DNA of 32,218 nt from Anaerolineales bacterium (GTDB lineage: Bacteria > Chloroflexota > Anaerolineae > Anaerolineales > Villigracilaceae): contig JABWAU010000033.1 of the NCBI GenBank assembly GCA_013360875.1, forward strand, positions 1 through 32,218, written 5' to 3'. Position numbers and translations under genes: made by a program. A model generated the notes under the pieces. The model worked only from the letters and a program-made list of their open reading frames with translations. It made no database searches and was not told the DNA's origin. Shown here piece after piece: positions 16,162 to 23,927 of this stretch (its first letter is position 1; each line of letters starts with the position of its first letter).

Positions 16162-16896
16162 ATGTTCTTTCGGAAATTTCCGCGGCGCATCCTGCTTATG
16201 TCGCTGACCGCCGCCCTGATACTTGCCTCGTGCAACGTTGGCGCGGAGCCATCCCCCACGCTGGACGTGAACGCCATCAACACCGCCATCGTCGGGACGA
16301 CGGTCGCCCAACTCTCCGCGCAATTCACGCAGACCGCCCTTGCCGCGCCGACAAACACCCCTCCTGCAACCAACACGCCTCAGGATCTGCCTACATTCGC
16401 CCTGCCCACTGCGGACGCCAGCGCCCTGCCGACCATTTCATTCAACACCACACCCGGCGCCGTCACAACGCCGCTGCCGGGCTTTACCCAAATTGCCCCC
16501 GCATCGCCCTCCGCCGCGACACAGGCGCTTGGAGACGCGTGCAATAACAGCGCCTTCGAGGGCGATATCACCATTCCAGACGGCTCGATTTTGCCGCCCG
16601 GTTATGATTTTCAAAAGATCTGGAAACTTCGCAATACCGGCAACTGCACATGGGATGAAGGTTTTACCCTCGTTTACATCGGCGGCAGTTCACCGGACCT
16701 GGATCCGCAGAATTTCGAATTCAAAAAGAGCAGCGATTTTGTCGCAGGAGGGCAAGCCATCAACATCGGCATCTGGCTGACGACCCCCTGCACCCCCGGT
16801 AAATACGAGGGACACTGGCGCATGCGTAGCGACAGCGGCTACTATTTTGGAACGATTCTATCCGTTTACGTGGAAGTCACAGAAAAGTGCAAGTAG
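16162..16896 (+). CDS. Lipoprotein with NBR1-type Ig domain (fourth of five)
   Basis: A 244-residue lipoprotein: signal peptide MFFRKFPRRILLMSL... with lipobox LASC (Cys 24), the helical motif INTAIVGTTVAQLSAQFTQTAL, a long Thr/Pro/Ala linker, then one Ig-like domain filling the rest (FEGDITIPDGSILPPGYDFQ, KIWKLRNTGNCTW, TTPCTPGKYEGHWRMRSDSG). It ends soon after the Ig domain (VYVEVTEKCK) and has no extra C-terminal domain. The ATG at 16162 is chosen because GGAGGT (16149-16154) lies eight bases upstream; an in-frame ATG at 16147 would place that site inside the gene. The fifth lipoprotein gene follows after 22 bases, so the two are co-transcribed. Confidence 0.87.
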   Translation: MFFRKFPRRILLMSLTAALILASCNVGAEPSPTLDVNAINTAIVGTTVAQLSAQFTQTALAAPTNTPPATNTPQDLPTFALPTADASALPTISFNTTPGAVTTPLPGFTQIAPASPSAATQALGDACNNSAFEGDITIPDGSILPPGYDFQKIWKLRNTGNCTWDEGFTLVYIGGSSPDLDPQNFEFKKSSDFVAGGQAINIGIWLTTPCTPGKYEGHWRMRSDSGYYFGTILSVYVEVTEKCK

Positions 16897-16918
16897 TATC
16901 GAACGGAAAGGAGATCCC

Positions 16919-17539
16919 ATGAAACTCAAATTCCTCGCGCTCCCGCTCCTTTGTGGCTTGCTCCTCTCCGCCTGTGGCGGGTCAGCCGCGCCCACAGAAC
17001 CGACGGTTGACGTTGCCGCCGTACGTACTTCCGCCGCCAGCACAGTGGAGGCGAGATTCACCCTAACCGCCGCAGCGTTCACCCCCACCCCGCCGCCTCC
17101 GACCGAAACCGAAACCGCCGCAACGGAGGAACCCGAAGCCACCCCCACCGCAACATCGCCGGTGATCGCCGTGGTCACGAACGCGGAGGGGACGCAGGTC
17201 GAACTTTGCGACAGCCTGATCTACGTCGCCGACGTGACCGTCCCGGACGGAACCATCATGTCGCCCGGGCAGGATTTCGTCAAGACGTGGCGCGTAAGGA
17301 ATACCGGCGCGTGTCCGTGGGGCGCGGGATACGTTCTCGCCTACGCGGGGTATTCCGTCCCCATGTCCGGTCAATTCATTGCGATGACGGAGGTCGTCCA
17401 ACCAGGGCAGGAGGTGGATGTCTCTGTCCAATTCACAGCCCCCAGCCAGGCCGGCGAATACCTGAGCGCATGGACGATGCGGAACCCGCAGGGAGTTACC
17501 TTTCCTCAAGTGGTTTTCGTGAAGATCATCGTGCAATAG
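16919..17539 (+). CDS. Lipoprotein with NBR1-type Ig domain (fifth of five)
   Basis: A 206-residue minimal version: signal peptide with lipobox LLSAC (Cys 19), a helical motif VAAVRTSAASTVEARFTLTA, a Pro/Thr/Glu linker and one Ig-like domain from about residue 95 to the end (YVADVTVPDGTIMSPGQDF, VKTWRVRNTGACPW, VVQPGQEVDVSVQFTAP). The ATG at 16919 is preceded by GGAAAGGAG, whereas the open frame reaching back to 16847 would overlap the previous gene. queG starts only four bases after the stop, so this lipoprotein, its neighbour and queG probably share a transcript, although no functional link is obvious. Confidence 0.86.
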   Translation: MKLKFLALPLLCGLLLSACGGSAAPTEPTVDVAAVRTSAASTVEARFTLTAAAFTPTPPPPTETETAATEEPEATPTATSPVIAVVTNAEGTQVELCDSLIYVADVTVPDGTIMSPGQDFVKTWRVRNTGACPWGAGYVLAYAGYSVPMSGQFIAMTEVVQPGQEVDVSVQFTAPSQAGEYLSAWTMRNPQGVTFPQVVFVKIIVQ

Positions 17540-17543
17540 ATCA

Positions 17544-18602
17544 GTGACCCGCGATCTCAAACAGAACATCAAAGACAAAGCGCGCCAGTTGGGATTTATC
17601 CTGACTGGCGTGACGCTTCCCGACCCGCCCCCGCATTACTCCACATTCGAAAACTGGCTCGCGCAAGGTCGTCACGGCAAAATGGATTACCTTGCCGCCG
17701 AACGTTCCCGCGCGCGCCGCGCCGACCCAAAACGAATCCTCCCCGAATGCAAATCCATTTTGGTATTGGCAACGCCATATCCACCTCCCTCTCCGGGAAA
17801 GGAGGGGGGTGAGGTCGAAGCGCATATCGCCGCCTACGCGCGCGGCGCAGACTACCACGATATCCTCCCCGCGCGGATGAAGGAACTCGTTCAATTCATC
17901 GAGGAGCAGGTCGGAGGTCCGGTAAAGAACCGCTGGTACACGGATACCGGCCCCGTCCTCGAACGTGATCTTGCCCAGCGCGCCGGCATCGGATGGATCG
18001 GCAAAAACACCTGTCTCATCCACCCGAAACAAGGCTCGTATCTTTTCCTCTCCGAGATCCTGCTCGACCTCGAACTCGAACCCGACCCGCCTTTCGTCAC
18101 CGACCACTGCGGCGCTTGCACGCGTTGCATCGAAGCGTGTCCCACGCAATGTATTCTTCCCGATCGCACGCTCGACGCGACGCGCTGCATTTCATATCTC
18201 ACCATCGAACTCAGGGACGACATCCCCGTTGAACTGCGCGGCAAAATGGGCGGTTGGGTTTTTGGATGCGATGTCTGCCAGATGGTTTGTCCGTGGAATC
18301 GCTTCGCCTCCGAAGGCGACCCCGCCTTCGATGATGCCCTGGCTGCGTCCGAAAACCCGCCTCATTCCCTGACCGAGGAATTGACTCTAACACCCCGAGC
18401 GTTTAACCAACGCTTCAAGCGGAGTCCCGTTCAACGCGCCAAGCGACGCGGCTATCTGCGGAATGTGGCGGTCGCGCTGGGCAACACCGGAGACCTGCAC
18501 GTCCTCCCGGTTTTACAAAACGCGTCGAACGACGAGGAACCCTTGATCCGCGAACACGCGGCTTGGGCAATCGAACAGATCAACCGGCGTGGTTCTTTAT
18601 AA
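17544..18602 (+). CDS. queG: Epoxyqueuosine reductase
   Basis: QueG carries out the last step of queuosine synthesis, reducing epoxyqueuosine in tRNA with cobalamin and two [4Fe-4S] clusters. The 352-residue sequence has the N-terminal cobalamin-binding region, the marker WYTDTGPVLERDLAQRAGIGWIGKN (in part), a ferredoxin-like pair CGACTRCIEACPTQC (about 189-204) and CDVCQMVCPWN (about 242-252), and a C-terminal HEAT-like tail (RNVAVALGNTGD). A GTG four bases after the previous gene is the start; no Shine-Dalgarno is seen. Between PYPPP and the expected AAYARGADYH lies an extra stretch (SPGKEGGEVEA) encoded by a palindromic repeat (17782-17812), probably an insertion tolerated in a surface loop. 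Confidence 0.95.
   Translation: MTRDLKQNIKDKARQLGFILTGVTLPDPPPHYSTFENWLAQGRHGKMDYLAAERSRARRADPKRILPECKSILVLATPYPPPSPGKEGGEVEAHIAAYARGADYHDILPARMKELVQFIEEQVGGPVKNRWYTDTGPVLERDLAQRAGIGWIGKNTCLIHPKQGSYLFLSEILLDLELEPDPPFVTDHCGACTRCIEACPTQCILPDRTLDATRCISYLTIELRDDIPVELRGKMGGWVFGCDVCQMVCPWNRFASEGDPAFDDALAASENPPHSLTEELTLTPRAFNQRFKRSPVQRAKRRGYLRNVAVALGNTGDLHVLPVLQNASNDEEPLIREHAAWAIEQINRRGSL
17782..17812. repeat. Palindromic C-rich/G-rich element inside queG
   Basis: CACCTCCCTCTCC, a short loop, then GGAGGGGGGTGAGG. It is an imperfect inverted repeat. On the other strand it reads CCTCACCCC..., a form I recall as dispersed palindromic repeats in Chloroflexota and other genomes. It encodes extra residues in frame. 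Confidence 0.5.
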
Positions 18603-18611
18603 GACGAATTC

Positions 18612-19208
18612 TCAACGCTCCAGCGTTATATATTTCCTCCTCGGCTTGATCCCTACTATCCCTTCGAACGACCCCTTGATCGCCCTCATATCCGCTTCCA
18701 TATCCTCGGTGGGATGAAACGCATCCTTGAGAATGTGGACGGTTTTACGTTTACCGTCCACCTGCGCCATCACAATGGGAATCCCGGCCGTTTTGGCGAT
18801 GTGATAAAACCCGCGCTTCCATTCCGTCACGTGATGACGCGTTCCTTCGGGGGTGATGGTCAGAATGAAGCGGTCGGATTCGTTGCATATCTTCACCATT
18901 TGCTCCACCAAACCGGTGGATTTTTTACGGTCCACGGGAATCCCGCCGCAATAACGGAAAAACCAGCCGACCGGGAAACGGAACAACTCCGCCTTGCCCA
19001 TGAAGCGGACGTTCGCCCGCAGGGCGAAGACCACGCCGAGAAACAGGACGAAATCCCAGTTAGAGGTGTGCGGCGCGCCGATCAGAATATATTTCGGAAT
19101 ATCGGGGAGTTTCCCGTCCACGCGCCATCCGGCGAGGCGCATGACGATACGCGCTAGGACGTGAAAAATAAAACTGAGAACGGGGGTGTTGAAGATAGTT
19201 ATTTTCAT
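18612..19208 (-). CDS. PlsC-like 1-acylglycerol-3-phosphate acyltransferase
   Basis: A 198-residue acyltransferase. The catalytic HX4D motif is seen as APHTSNWDF (His 47, Asp 52); the substrate-binding block is TITPEGTRH, with the intermediate FRYCGGIPVDRKKS. This matches the lysophosphatidate acyltransferase fold and predicts membrane-associated acyl transfer to a glycerophosphate or similar acceptor. The preferred start is the ATG at 19208, preceded by AAGGGATC. The frame is open further upstream to a TTG at 19259, but those codons belong to the remnant of a DinB-like gene. It is convergent with queG (9-bp gap). Substrate is uncertain. Confidence 0.85.
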   Translation of the reverse strand: MKITIFNTPVLSFIFHVLARIVMRLAGWRVDGKLPDIPKYILIGAPHTSNWDFVLFLGVVFALRANVRFMGKAELFRFPVGWFFRYCGGIPVDRKKSTGLVEQMVKICNESDRFILTITPEGTRHHVTEWKRGFYHIAKTAGIPIVMAQVDGKRKTVHILKDAFHPTEDMEADMRAIKGSFEGIVGIKPRRKYITLER

Positions 19209-19640
19209 TTGATCCCTTGGCCATGGAATTGATCCTGAACATCGCTCCTTCGACTGCAAACTGGCGATCAGTTCGACTGCTTCCGAATGATCACGACCCA
19301 GGTCGGATCGGATGCGTTTCCAGGTTCACTTGCCTTTCTCGGCGGCCCTTATTGTATTCCACTCGTTCCAGTCAATCTCCCGCGCCTCAAGCGACGGTTT
19401 GGGCGGTTTATCACATCCCAGGATGCGCCGAGTCGCATGCTTGAATTCATCGTCCCAGGTGACAACGCGTCCAAGCATATCCTTGACCGTCCAGTTCCGC
19501 GCAATCGGCTCCGCGCAAATCAGTTTTTCATCAAGTCCCGTAATTGCCCTTGCGCTTCGCTCGCGCGAGATTGACAATCGCTGTAGAAAAGCGAATTGCC
19601 TGACGGTATCCGCCTGCATGGTTTTCGGGATATTGTGCAT
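19209..19640 (-). pseudogene. Broken DinB/ClbS-like four-helix protein gene
   Basis: The first 104 codons (19640 down to 19329) give a DinB-superfamily N-terminus: ITGLDEKLICAEPIARNWTVKDMLGRVVTWDDEF, then IDWNEWN. A TGA at 19326-19328 ends this frame, but the same frame then continues with WKRIRSDLGRDHSEAVELIASL, which fits the next helix of the family. It runs straight into the acyltransferase start with no C-terminal HY-x2-H-type helix. The gene is therefore interrupted by an in-frame stop and has lost its 3' end. Intact relatives (ClbS/DfsB, mycothiol- or metal-dependent) are about 150-170 residues. A sequencing error could explain the TGA but not the missing end. Confidence 0.65.
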
Positions 19641-19660
19641 GAGAATGGATGTTTTATAAT
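19633..19660 (+). promoter_or_regulatory. Promoter at the head of the glycan island
   Basis: -35-like TTGTGC (19633-19638), 16-bp spacer, -10 TATAAT (19655-19660). The predicted start is near 19667, 58 bases before the preferred sulfotransferase ATG. The -35 is weak. Confidence 0.5.
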
Positions 19661-19724
19661 GTTGAGGCTATTGTTCGTTAGCGACTTGAGTATAGAAGAG
19701 AATCCCTCCAATATCAAGAGCAAC

Positions 19725-20573
19725 ATGCCCATCAAATCAGCCATCCGTTTCCTCGTCTACCAAACCGAAAAACTGGCTCAGCGCCTACGCTTTGCATCCC
19801 AGTCTGCGAACCTGCCTGCTTTGCTGGGCATTTCCTTCCCCAAAAGCGGAACGCATCTGCTCGATCAGATTTTGCTCGGCTTTGCGAAGGTCGCGCCATA
19901 CTCCAAACGCCTGCATTCCTTTTACGCCGAATACGAGGGTGAAAGCGGGGTCAAGCGCGAGCCTGAACAGGCAATTCGCTGGCTCGATTCGCTTCGTCCG
20001 CGTGACGTGGCGTCCGCGCATTTGTTTGCCCGACCTGATGCAGTTGCCCGTGTCACCTCGCAAAAATTCATTTCTTATTTCATTTTTCGAGATCCGCGCG
20101 ATGTGGTCGTCTCGCACGTCTTCTACGTCACCAAGATGGAATCGCGCCACGTGCACCATGCCTATTATCGGTCCCTGCCCGATTTCGATGCGCGGCTCAA
20201 GGTCAGCATTTTGGGCAGACCCGATGCGGAGGTGGAATTCCCAAACATCGCCGAACGCTTTGCTCCCTACGTGGATTGGCTGGATCAGCCCGAAGTGTTG
20301 GCGATTCACTTCGAAGATCTGATCAATGACCGGGTCCGGACTCTGACGCGCATCATGGATCACTTCCTCGCCCGCGTCCCGCTTCAGACTCCCCGACAAC
20401 TGATCCTTGATTCCCTCGAATCTGCCATCAACCCGGCAAAGTCCCCGACCTTCCGCTCCGGGAAGACGGGCGAATGGAGGAGGCATTTCACAGAGGAGCA
20501 CAAAAAGATCTTCAAGGACGCGGCGGGTGATTTATTGATAAGATTGGGTTACGAGAAGGATAATGACTGGTAA
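19725..20573 (+). CDS. Sulfotransferase, PAPS-dependent
   Basis: The 282-residue cytosolic-type sulfotransferase has the 5'-phosphosulfate loop GISFPKSGTHLLDQ (about 36-49), the 3'-phosphate motif FRDPRDVVVSH (about 121-131) and the C-terminal RSGKTGEWRRHFTEEHK. It transfers sulfate from PAPS to a hydroxyl, here probably on a sugar given the glycosyltransferases that follow. The open frame reaches back to 19596, but the TATAAT at 19655 and an ATG at 19725 suggest the shorter protein; an ATG at 19659 is unlikely since it overlaps the -10. Its 3' end overlaps the next gene by 11 bases, showing tight coupling. Confidence 0.85.
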   Translation: MPIKSAIRFLVYQTEKLAQRLRFASQSANLPALLGISFPKSGTHLLDQILLGFAKVAPYSKRLHSFYAEYEGESGVKREPEQAIRWLDSLRPRDVASAHLFARPDAVARVTSQKFISYFIFRDPRDVVVSHVFYVTKMESRHVHHAYYRSLPDFDARLKVSILGRPDAEVEFPNIAERFAPYVDWLDQPEVLAIHFEDLINDRVRTLTRIMDHFLARVPLQTPRQLILDSLESAINPAKSPTFRSGKTGEWRRHFTEEHKKIFKDAAGDLLIRLGYEKDNDW

Positions 20574-21501
20574 CTGCTCCATCGTCATCCGCGCCTATAA
20601 CGAAGAGAAACACATCGGTCGTCTGCTCGAGGGGATTCGTCAGCAGACGATCCGCGACATGGAGATCATCCTCGTCGATTCCGGCTCGACCGATGGAACC
20701 GTTGCGATCGCGGAATCTTTTGGAGCGCGGGTCGTCCACATTCCGTCAGCGGAGTTTACGTTTGGGCGGTCGCTCAATTTCGGGGTCCGCGAAGCGACGC
20801 GTGATTTCGTCGTCATCGCCAGCGCGCACGTGTATCCCGTCTACCCCGATTGGATCGAGAGTCTGCTTCGTCCGTTCGAGGATGAACGAATCGCATTGAC
20901 CTACGGCAAACAGCGCGGACCCAATTCCGCGAAGTATTCGGAACAACAAATCTATCATCAGTGGTATCCCGATACGGGCAGCCTTGATCAGCCGACCGCG
21001 TTTTGCAACAACGCCAACGCCGCCATCCGAAGGAGCCTGTGGGAGCGGCATCCCTACGACGAAACGCTAACGGGACTCGAAGACGTGGCGTGGGGAAAGT
21101 GGGCGAAGGAGCAGGGATATGGGATCGCGTACGTCCCCGAGGCGGAGATCATCCACGTCCACGATGAATCGCCGCGCGGGGTTTACAACCGTTACCGCCG
21201 CGAGGCGATGGCGCTGCGGAAAATCTACCCCGAGGCGAATTTCAGCATCTATGATTTTGTCCGCATGACGATCACGAACATTATCAGTGACCTGTGGCAC
21301 GCCGCCCGCGAGCGCGTGCTGTGGAGGAATCTCGCTTCGATACTTTGGTTCCGCTTTATGCAATTTCACGGCACGCGTATGGGACACCGTGAGACCAGCC
21401 TCGTCACGCCGCAGTTGCGCGAGACGTTCTATTACGCGAGGGAGAGGAAGAGAAAAGACGAAAAGCAGAGGGATGTGGAACCGATTCGATATCAGTCCTG
21501 A
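20563..21501 (+). CDS. Family 2 glycosyltransferase (rhamnosyltransferase-like)
   Basis: A 312-residue GT-A fold transferase. The nucleotide-sugar-binding start is CSIVIRAYNEEKHI with EIILVDSGSTDGT. The region normally carrying the metal-binding acidic motif reads IASAHVYPVYPDW, a variant seen in some GT2 members. The acceptor-side segment is ETLTGLEDVAWGKWAKEQG with the catalytic Asp/Glu pair (LED), followed by HVHDESP. It is soluble but probably membrane-associated. It likely adds a sugar to a lipid-linked glycan in the same island. Its start codon lies inside the sulfotransferase gene (11-bp overlap). Confidence 0.87.
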   Translation: MTGNCSIVIRAYNEEKHIGRLLEGIRQQTIRDMEIILVDSGSTDGTVAIAESFGARVVHIPSAEFTFGRSLNFGVREATRDFVVIASAHVYPVYPDWIESLLRPFEDERIALTYGKQRGPNSAKYSEQQIYHQWYPDTGSLDQPTAFCNNANAAIRRSLWERHPYDETLTGLEDVAWGKWAKEQGYGIAYVPEAEIIHVHDESPRGVYNRYRREAMALRKIYPEANFSIYDFVRMTITNIISDLWHAARERVLWRNLASILWFRFMQFHGTRMGHRETSLVTPQLRETFYYARERKRKDEKQRDVEPIRYQS

Positions 21502-21527
21502 CGGTTTCCGCGGAAATGCGATGAAAA

Positions 21528-22967
21528 ATGAGCCGATTATTTAGCAGCCGGAACACGTTTGCAGAGGCGATCGGGCTGATCCTGTTTTTGTCCGGTCTTG
21601 CGTTGGTCGCATACCTGGGCTATTACAACCGTTACTGGGCGGATGATTGGTGTTACAACGCCGACCTCGAAAGGCTTGGTTTTTGGGGAACCGTGAAGGG
21701 GTATACCCACATCACAACGTACGCGTCGAACAGGTTCTCGTTGACGTTGTTCTCCGGGTTGTTGAATTTCGGGGGCGTGTTCGGGGTCCAGGCGATGACC
21801 GGGTTCGCCATCCTGTTTTGGGTATGGGGTATGTACCGCCTGCTTGGTCATATCAACGCATTGACGGACCTCCGCTTCCCCAAAATAACCATACTGCTTG
21901 TAACGGCGATTATCGTTTATTACTCCATCCACCTAGCCCCGCATCTGTATCAGAGCCTCTACTGGAGGTCGGGGCTCCTTCCTTACACCGCGCCGGTGGT
22001 GTTCGGAGTGTGGGTGTTTGCACTGGTCCTGTCTCCTGCCGTGCGGGAAGCGCGTGTTTTTCCTCTCGCGACCCTCACAGGCGTTCTCGCGTTTCTTGGC
22101 GGAGGGTTTTCGGAGGCGGGCAACGCCGCGTTGACCGCGGTATTGGCGGTGTATGTGATTGCCTGTCTCATGTTCAGGCGGAGGGAATGGGCAAGAGCCA
22201 CGCTCCCGTTCGCGGTCGTCGCCCTGCTGGCTTCGGTCTCGGCGATGGCGGTTTTGATCGCGTCGCCCACCACCGATTATCGGCTTGGGTTATATGAGGC
22301 GCCTCCCGGCCTTACGGAGTTTCCCCGCCTGTTGTTCTACCATACCTACGAGTTCCTCGCCCTCAACGCGCTGGATATGCCGCTGACTCACACGATCATT
22401 TTCGGGACCCTGTTACTGGTCGGTGCGCTATCGGCTTCGCTCACGGCGAAACGCCCAAAAGCAGGGACATCCCTCCTCGCGGTCTCTGCGATTGCCGTGT
22501 TTACGTTTGCATTGGTCGCGGCAAGTTTTGCCCCCAGCGTATACATCGAAAGTTCGCTCCCGGCGTTACGGGCGAGGATCATCGCCCAGTTCTTATTCAT
22601 CCTGGGTTACGGATTGATCGCTTTTCTCGCCGGTTTTTCCCTCAGGCAACACGTCCACTGGCAGCGCACAGACCGTGTTCTGGCTGTCGTTCTCATTCTG
22701 TTTTACGCGCATGGCGCGTATTCCGTGGCGCTGGATGCCGGAAAGATACCCTTGTACGCCGAAAGGGCTATGGTTTGGGATGAAAGGGACCTGGAGATCA
22801 GGCAATCGAAAGAGCAGGGGATTTTGGAAATCCACGTGCGCGGGATTGACGGAGCCTCTGTGGGCGGCATTCGGGATTTTATGGACGCGCGCGGACCGGG
22901 CTATTGGGTCAATAACTGCGCCGTCCGCTATTACGGCGTGGAAGCGATCTACGCGACACTGCCATGA
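21528..22967 (+). CDS. Polytopic membrane protein, possible DUF6056/GtrII-like glycan transferase
   Basis: The 479-residue protein has roughly ten to twelve hydrophobic segments. After the first helix, an external loop carries YYNRYWADDWCYNADL, with an acidic DD pair, followed by TTYASNRFSLT. Lipid-linked-sugar-dependent (GT-C type) membrane transferases have acidic residues at this position, and DUF6056/GtrII-like proteins look similar. I therefore suspect a GT-C role using polyprenyl-phosphate sugars, but no signature is decisive. The soluble C-terminal part (from VWDERDLEIRQ) is unremarkable. It lies 26 bases behind the GT2 gene in the same direction, probably in one operon. No strong ribosome site is visible. 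Confidence 0.65.
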   Translation: MSRLFSSRNTFAEAIGLILFLSGLALVAYLGYYNRYWADDWCYNADLERLGFWGTVKGYTHITTYASNRFSLTLFSGLLNFGGVFGVQAMTGFAILFWVWGMYRLLGHINALTDLRFPKITILLVTAIIVYYSIHLAPHLYQSLYWRSGLLPYTAPVVFGVWVFALVLSPAVREARVFPLATLTGVLAFLGGGFSEAGNAALTAVLAVYVIACLMFRRREWARATLPFAVVALLASVSAMAVLIASPTTDYRLGLYEAPPGLTEFPRLLFYHTYEFLALNALDMPLTHTIIFGTLLLVGALSASLTAKRPKAGTSLLAVSAIAVFTFALVAASFAPSVYIESSLPALRARIIAQFLFILGYGLIAFLAGFSLRQHVHWQRTDRVLAVVLILFYAHGAYSVALDAGKIPLYAERAMVWDERDLEIRQSKEQGILEIHVRGIDGASVGGIRDFMDARGPGYWVNNCAVRYYGVEAIYATLP

Positions 22968-22992
22968 GCGCTTGCCAAATCCATCCGGTACA

Positions 22993-23187
22993 ATGGACGA
23001 TATGGAAAGGATTTCCAGACGGACAATCTCGGCATTTGCCCGAAAAGTCGCCAGACAGTTCAAACCTCAAAAGATCATCCTGTTTGCTTCGTATGCCTAT
23101 GGCAATCCCACCCAGGATTCGTATGTGGACATGCCGGTAATCATGTCATTCAAGGGAAAAGTGCTTTATGAAGCCTCTGACTTTTGA
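22993..23187 (+). pseudogene. Remnant of a MntA-like nucleotidyltransferase gene
   Basis: The 64-codon frame begins MDDMERISRRTI and contains IILFASYAYGNPTQDSYVD, clearly derived from the family motif GSxAxG...SDxD. The first motif residue is Ala and the first catalytic Asp is Tyr. After PVIMSF it jumps to KGKVLYEASDF, which resembles the far end of intact relatives, so an internal deletion is likely. It then hits TGA, although a one-base shift would continue EWLK, as intact relatives do. Intact proteins are about 100-130 residues and usually paired with a HEPN protein (toxin-antitoxin); none is present. It is probably non-functional. Confidence 0.7.
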
Positions 23188-23240
23188 GTGGCTGAAGTGA
23201 TGGTTGGCTAATCAACATCTTTTACATTGGGGCAATTCGG

Positions 23241-23246
23241 TATAAT
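23241..23246 (+). promoter_or_regulatory. -10 box of the cytidylyltransferase operon
   Basis: A perfect TATAAT nine bases before the ATG at 23256, so the leader would be only a few bases long. There is no clear -35 at normal distance (TTTACA at 23221 is 14 bp away). Confidence 0.5.
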
Positions 23247-23255
23247 CAAATCATA

Positions 23256-23927
23256 ATGAAACTCACCGCCCTCGTCCCCATGCGGCATCACAGCCAGCGC
23301 GTGCCAGGCAAGAACTACCGCGACCTTGCCGGGAAACCGCTTTATCAGCACATCATAGAAACGCTGCTTGCTGTCCCTGAGATCAACGAAATCGTCGTGG
23401 ATACAGACTCCGATCCCGTGATGAGCGGATTGCGCGAACATTTTCCGCAGGTGAAGATCATCAACCGTCCCGAACGTTTGCGCGCGGATGACATCCCCAT
23501 GAACGAGATCCTGATGTATGACACGGAACAATATCCCGCCGATTTTTATCTGCAGACGCACAGCACCAATCCTCTTTTGAAATCTGACACAATCTCGCGC
23601 GCCATTCAATCACTCATTACGAACTACCCAAAAGTTGATTCCCTCTTCTCCGTCACGCGCTGGCAGACGCGCTTTTACGACAAGGATGGAAATGCCATCA
23701 ACCATAATCCACGCGAACTCATCCAGACCCAGGATCTGCCTCCCATGTATGAAGAGAATTCCTGCATCTATATTTTCACGCGCGAAAAACTCATTGCCAA
23801 GCGTCATCGCATCGGCGATGCGCCGTTGATGTTCGAGATCCCCCGCCTCGAAGCCGTGGATATTGATGAAGAGTCCGACTTTCAAATTGCAAACATCCTC
23901 ATGCGCATGAGAATGGAAAACAAATAA
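23256..23927 (+). CDS. Acylneuraminate/CMP-sugar-type cytidylyltransferase
   Basis: A 223-residue NeuA/KdsB-type nucleotidyltransferase. The CTP-binding start is LVPMRHHSQRVPGKNYRDLAGKPL, matching the R-x2-S-x-R-x-PxKN pattern, followed by IVVDTDSD and FYLQTHSTNPLL. It activates a sugar (sialic-acid-like, ketodeoxy or related) as its CMP derivative. Which sugar is unknown: no NeuB-type synthase is in this window. It is about the size of bacterial CMP-sugar synthases. The next gene starts on its last base (TAATG overlap), so the dehydrogenase is translationally coupled and likely acts in the same pathway. Confidence 0.85.
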   Translation: MKLTALVPMRHHSQRVPGKNYRDLAGKPLYQHIIETLLAVPEINEIVVDTDSDPVMSGLREHFPQVKIINRPERLRADDIPMNEILMYDTEQYPADFYLQTHSTNPLLKSDTISRAIQSLITNYPKVDSLFSVTRWQTRFYDKDGNAINHNPRELIQTQDLPPMYEENSCIYIFTREKLIAKRHRIGDAPLMFEIPRLEAVDIDEESDFQIANILMRMRMENK

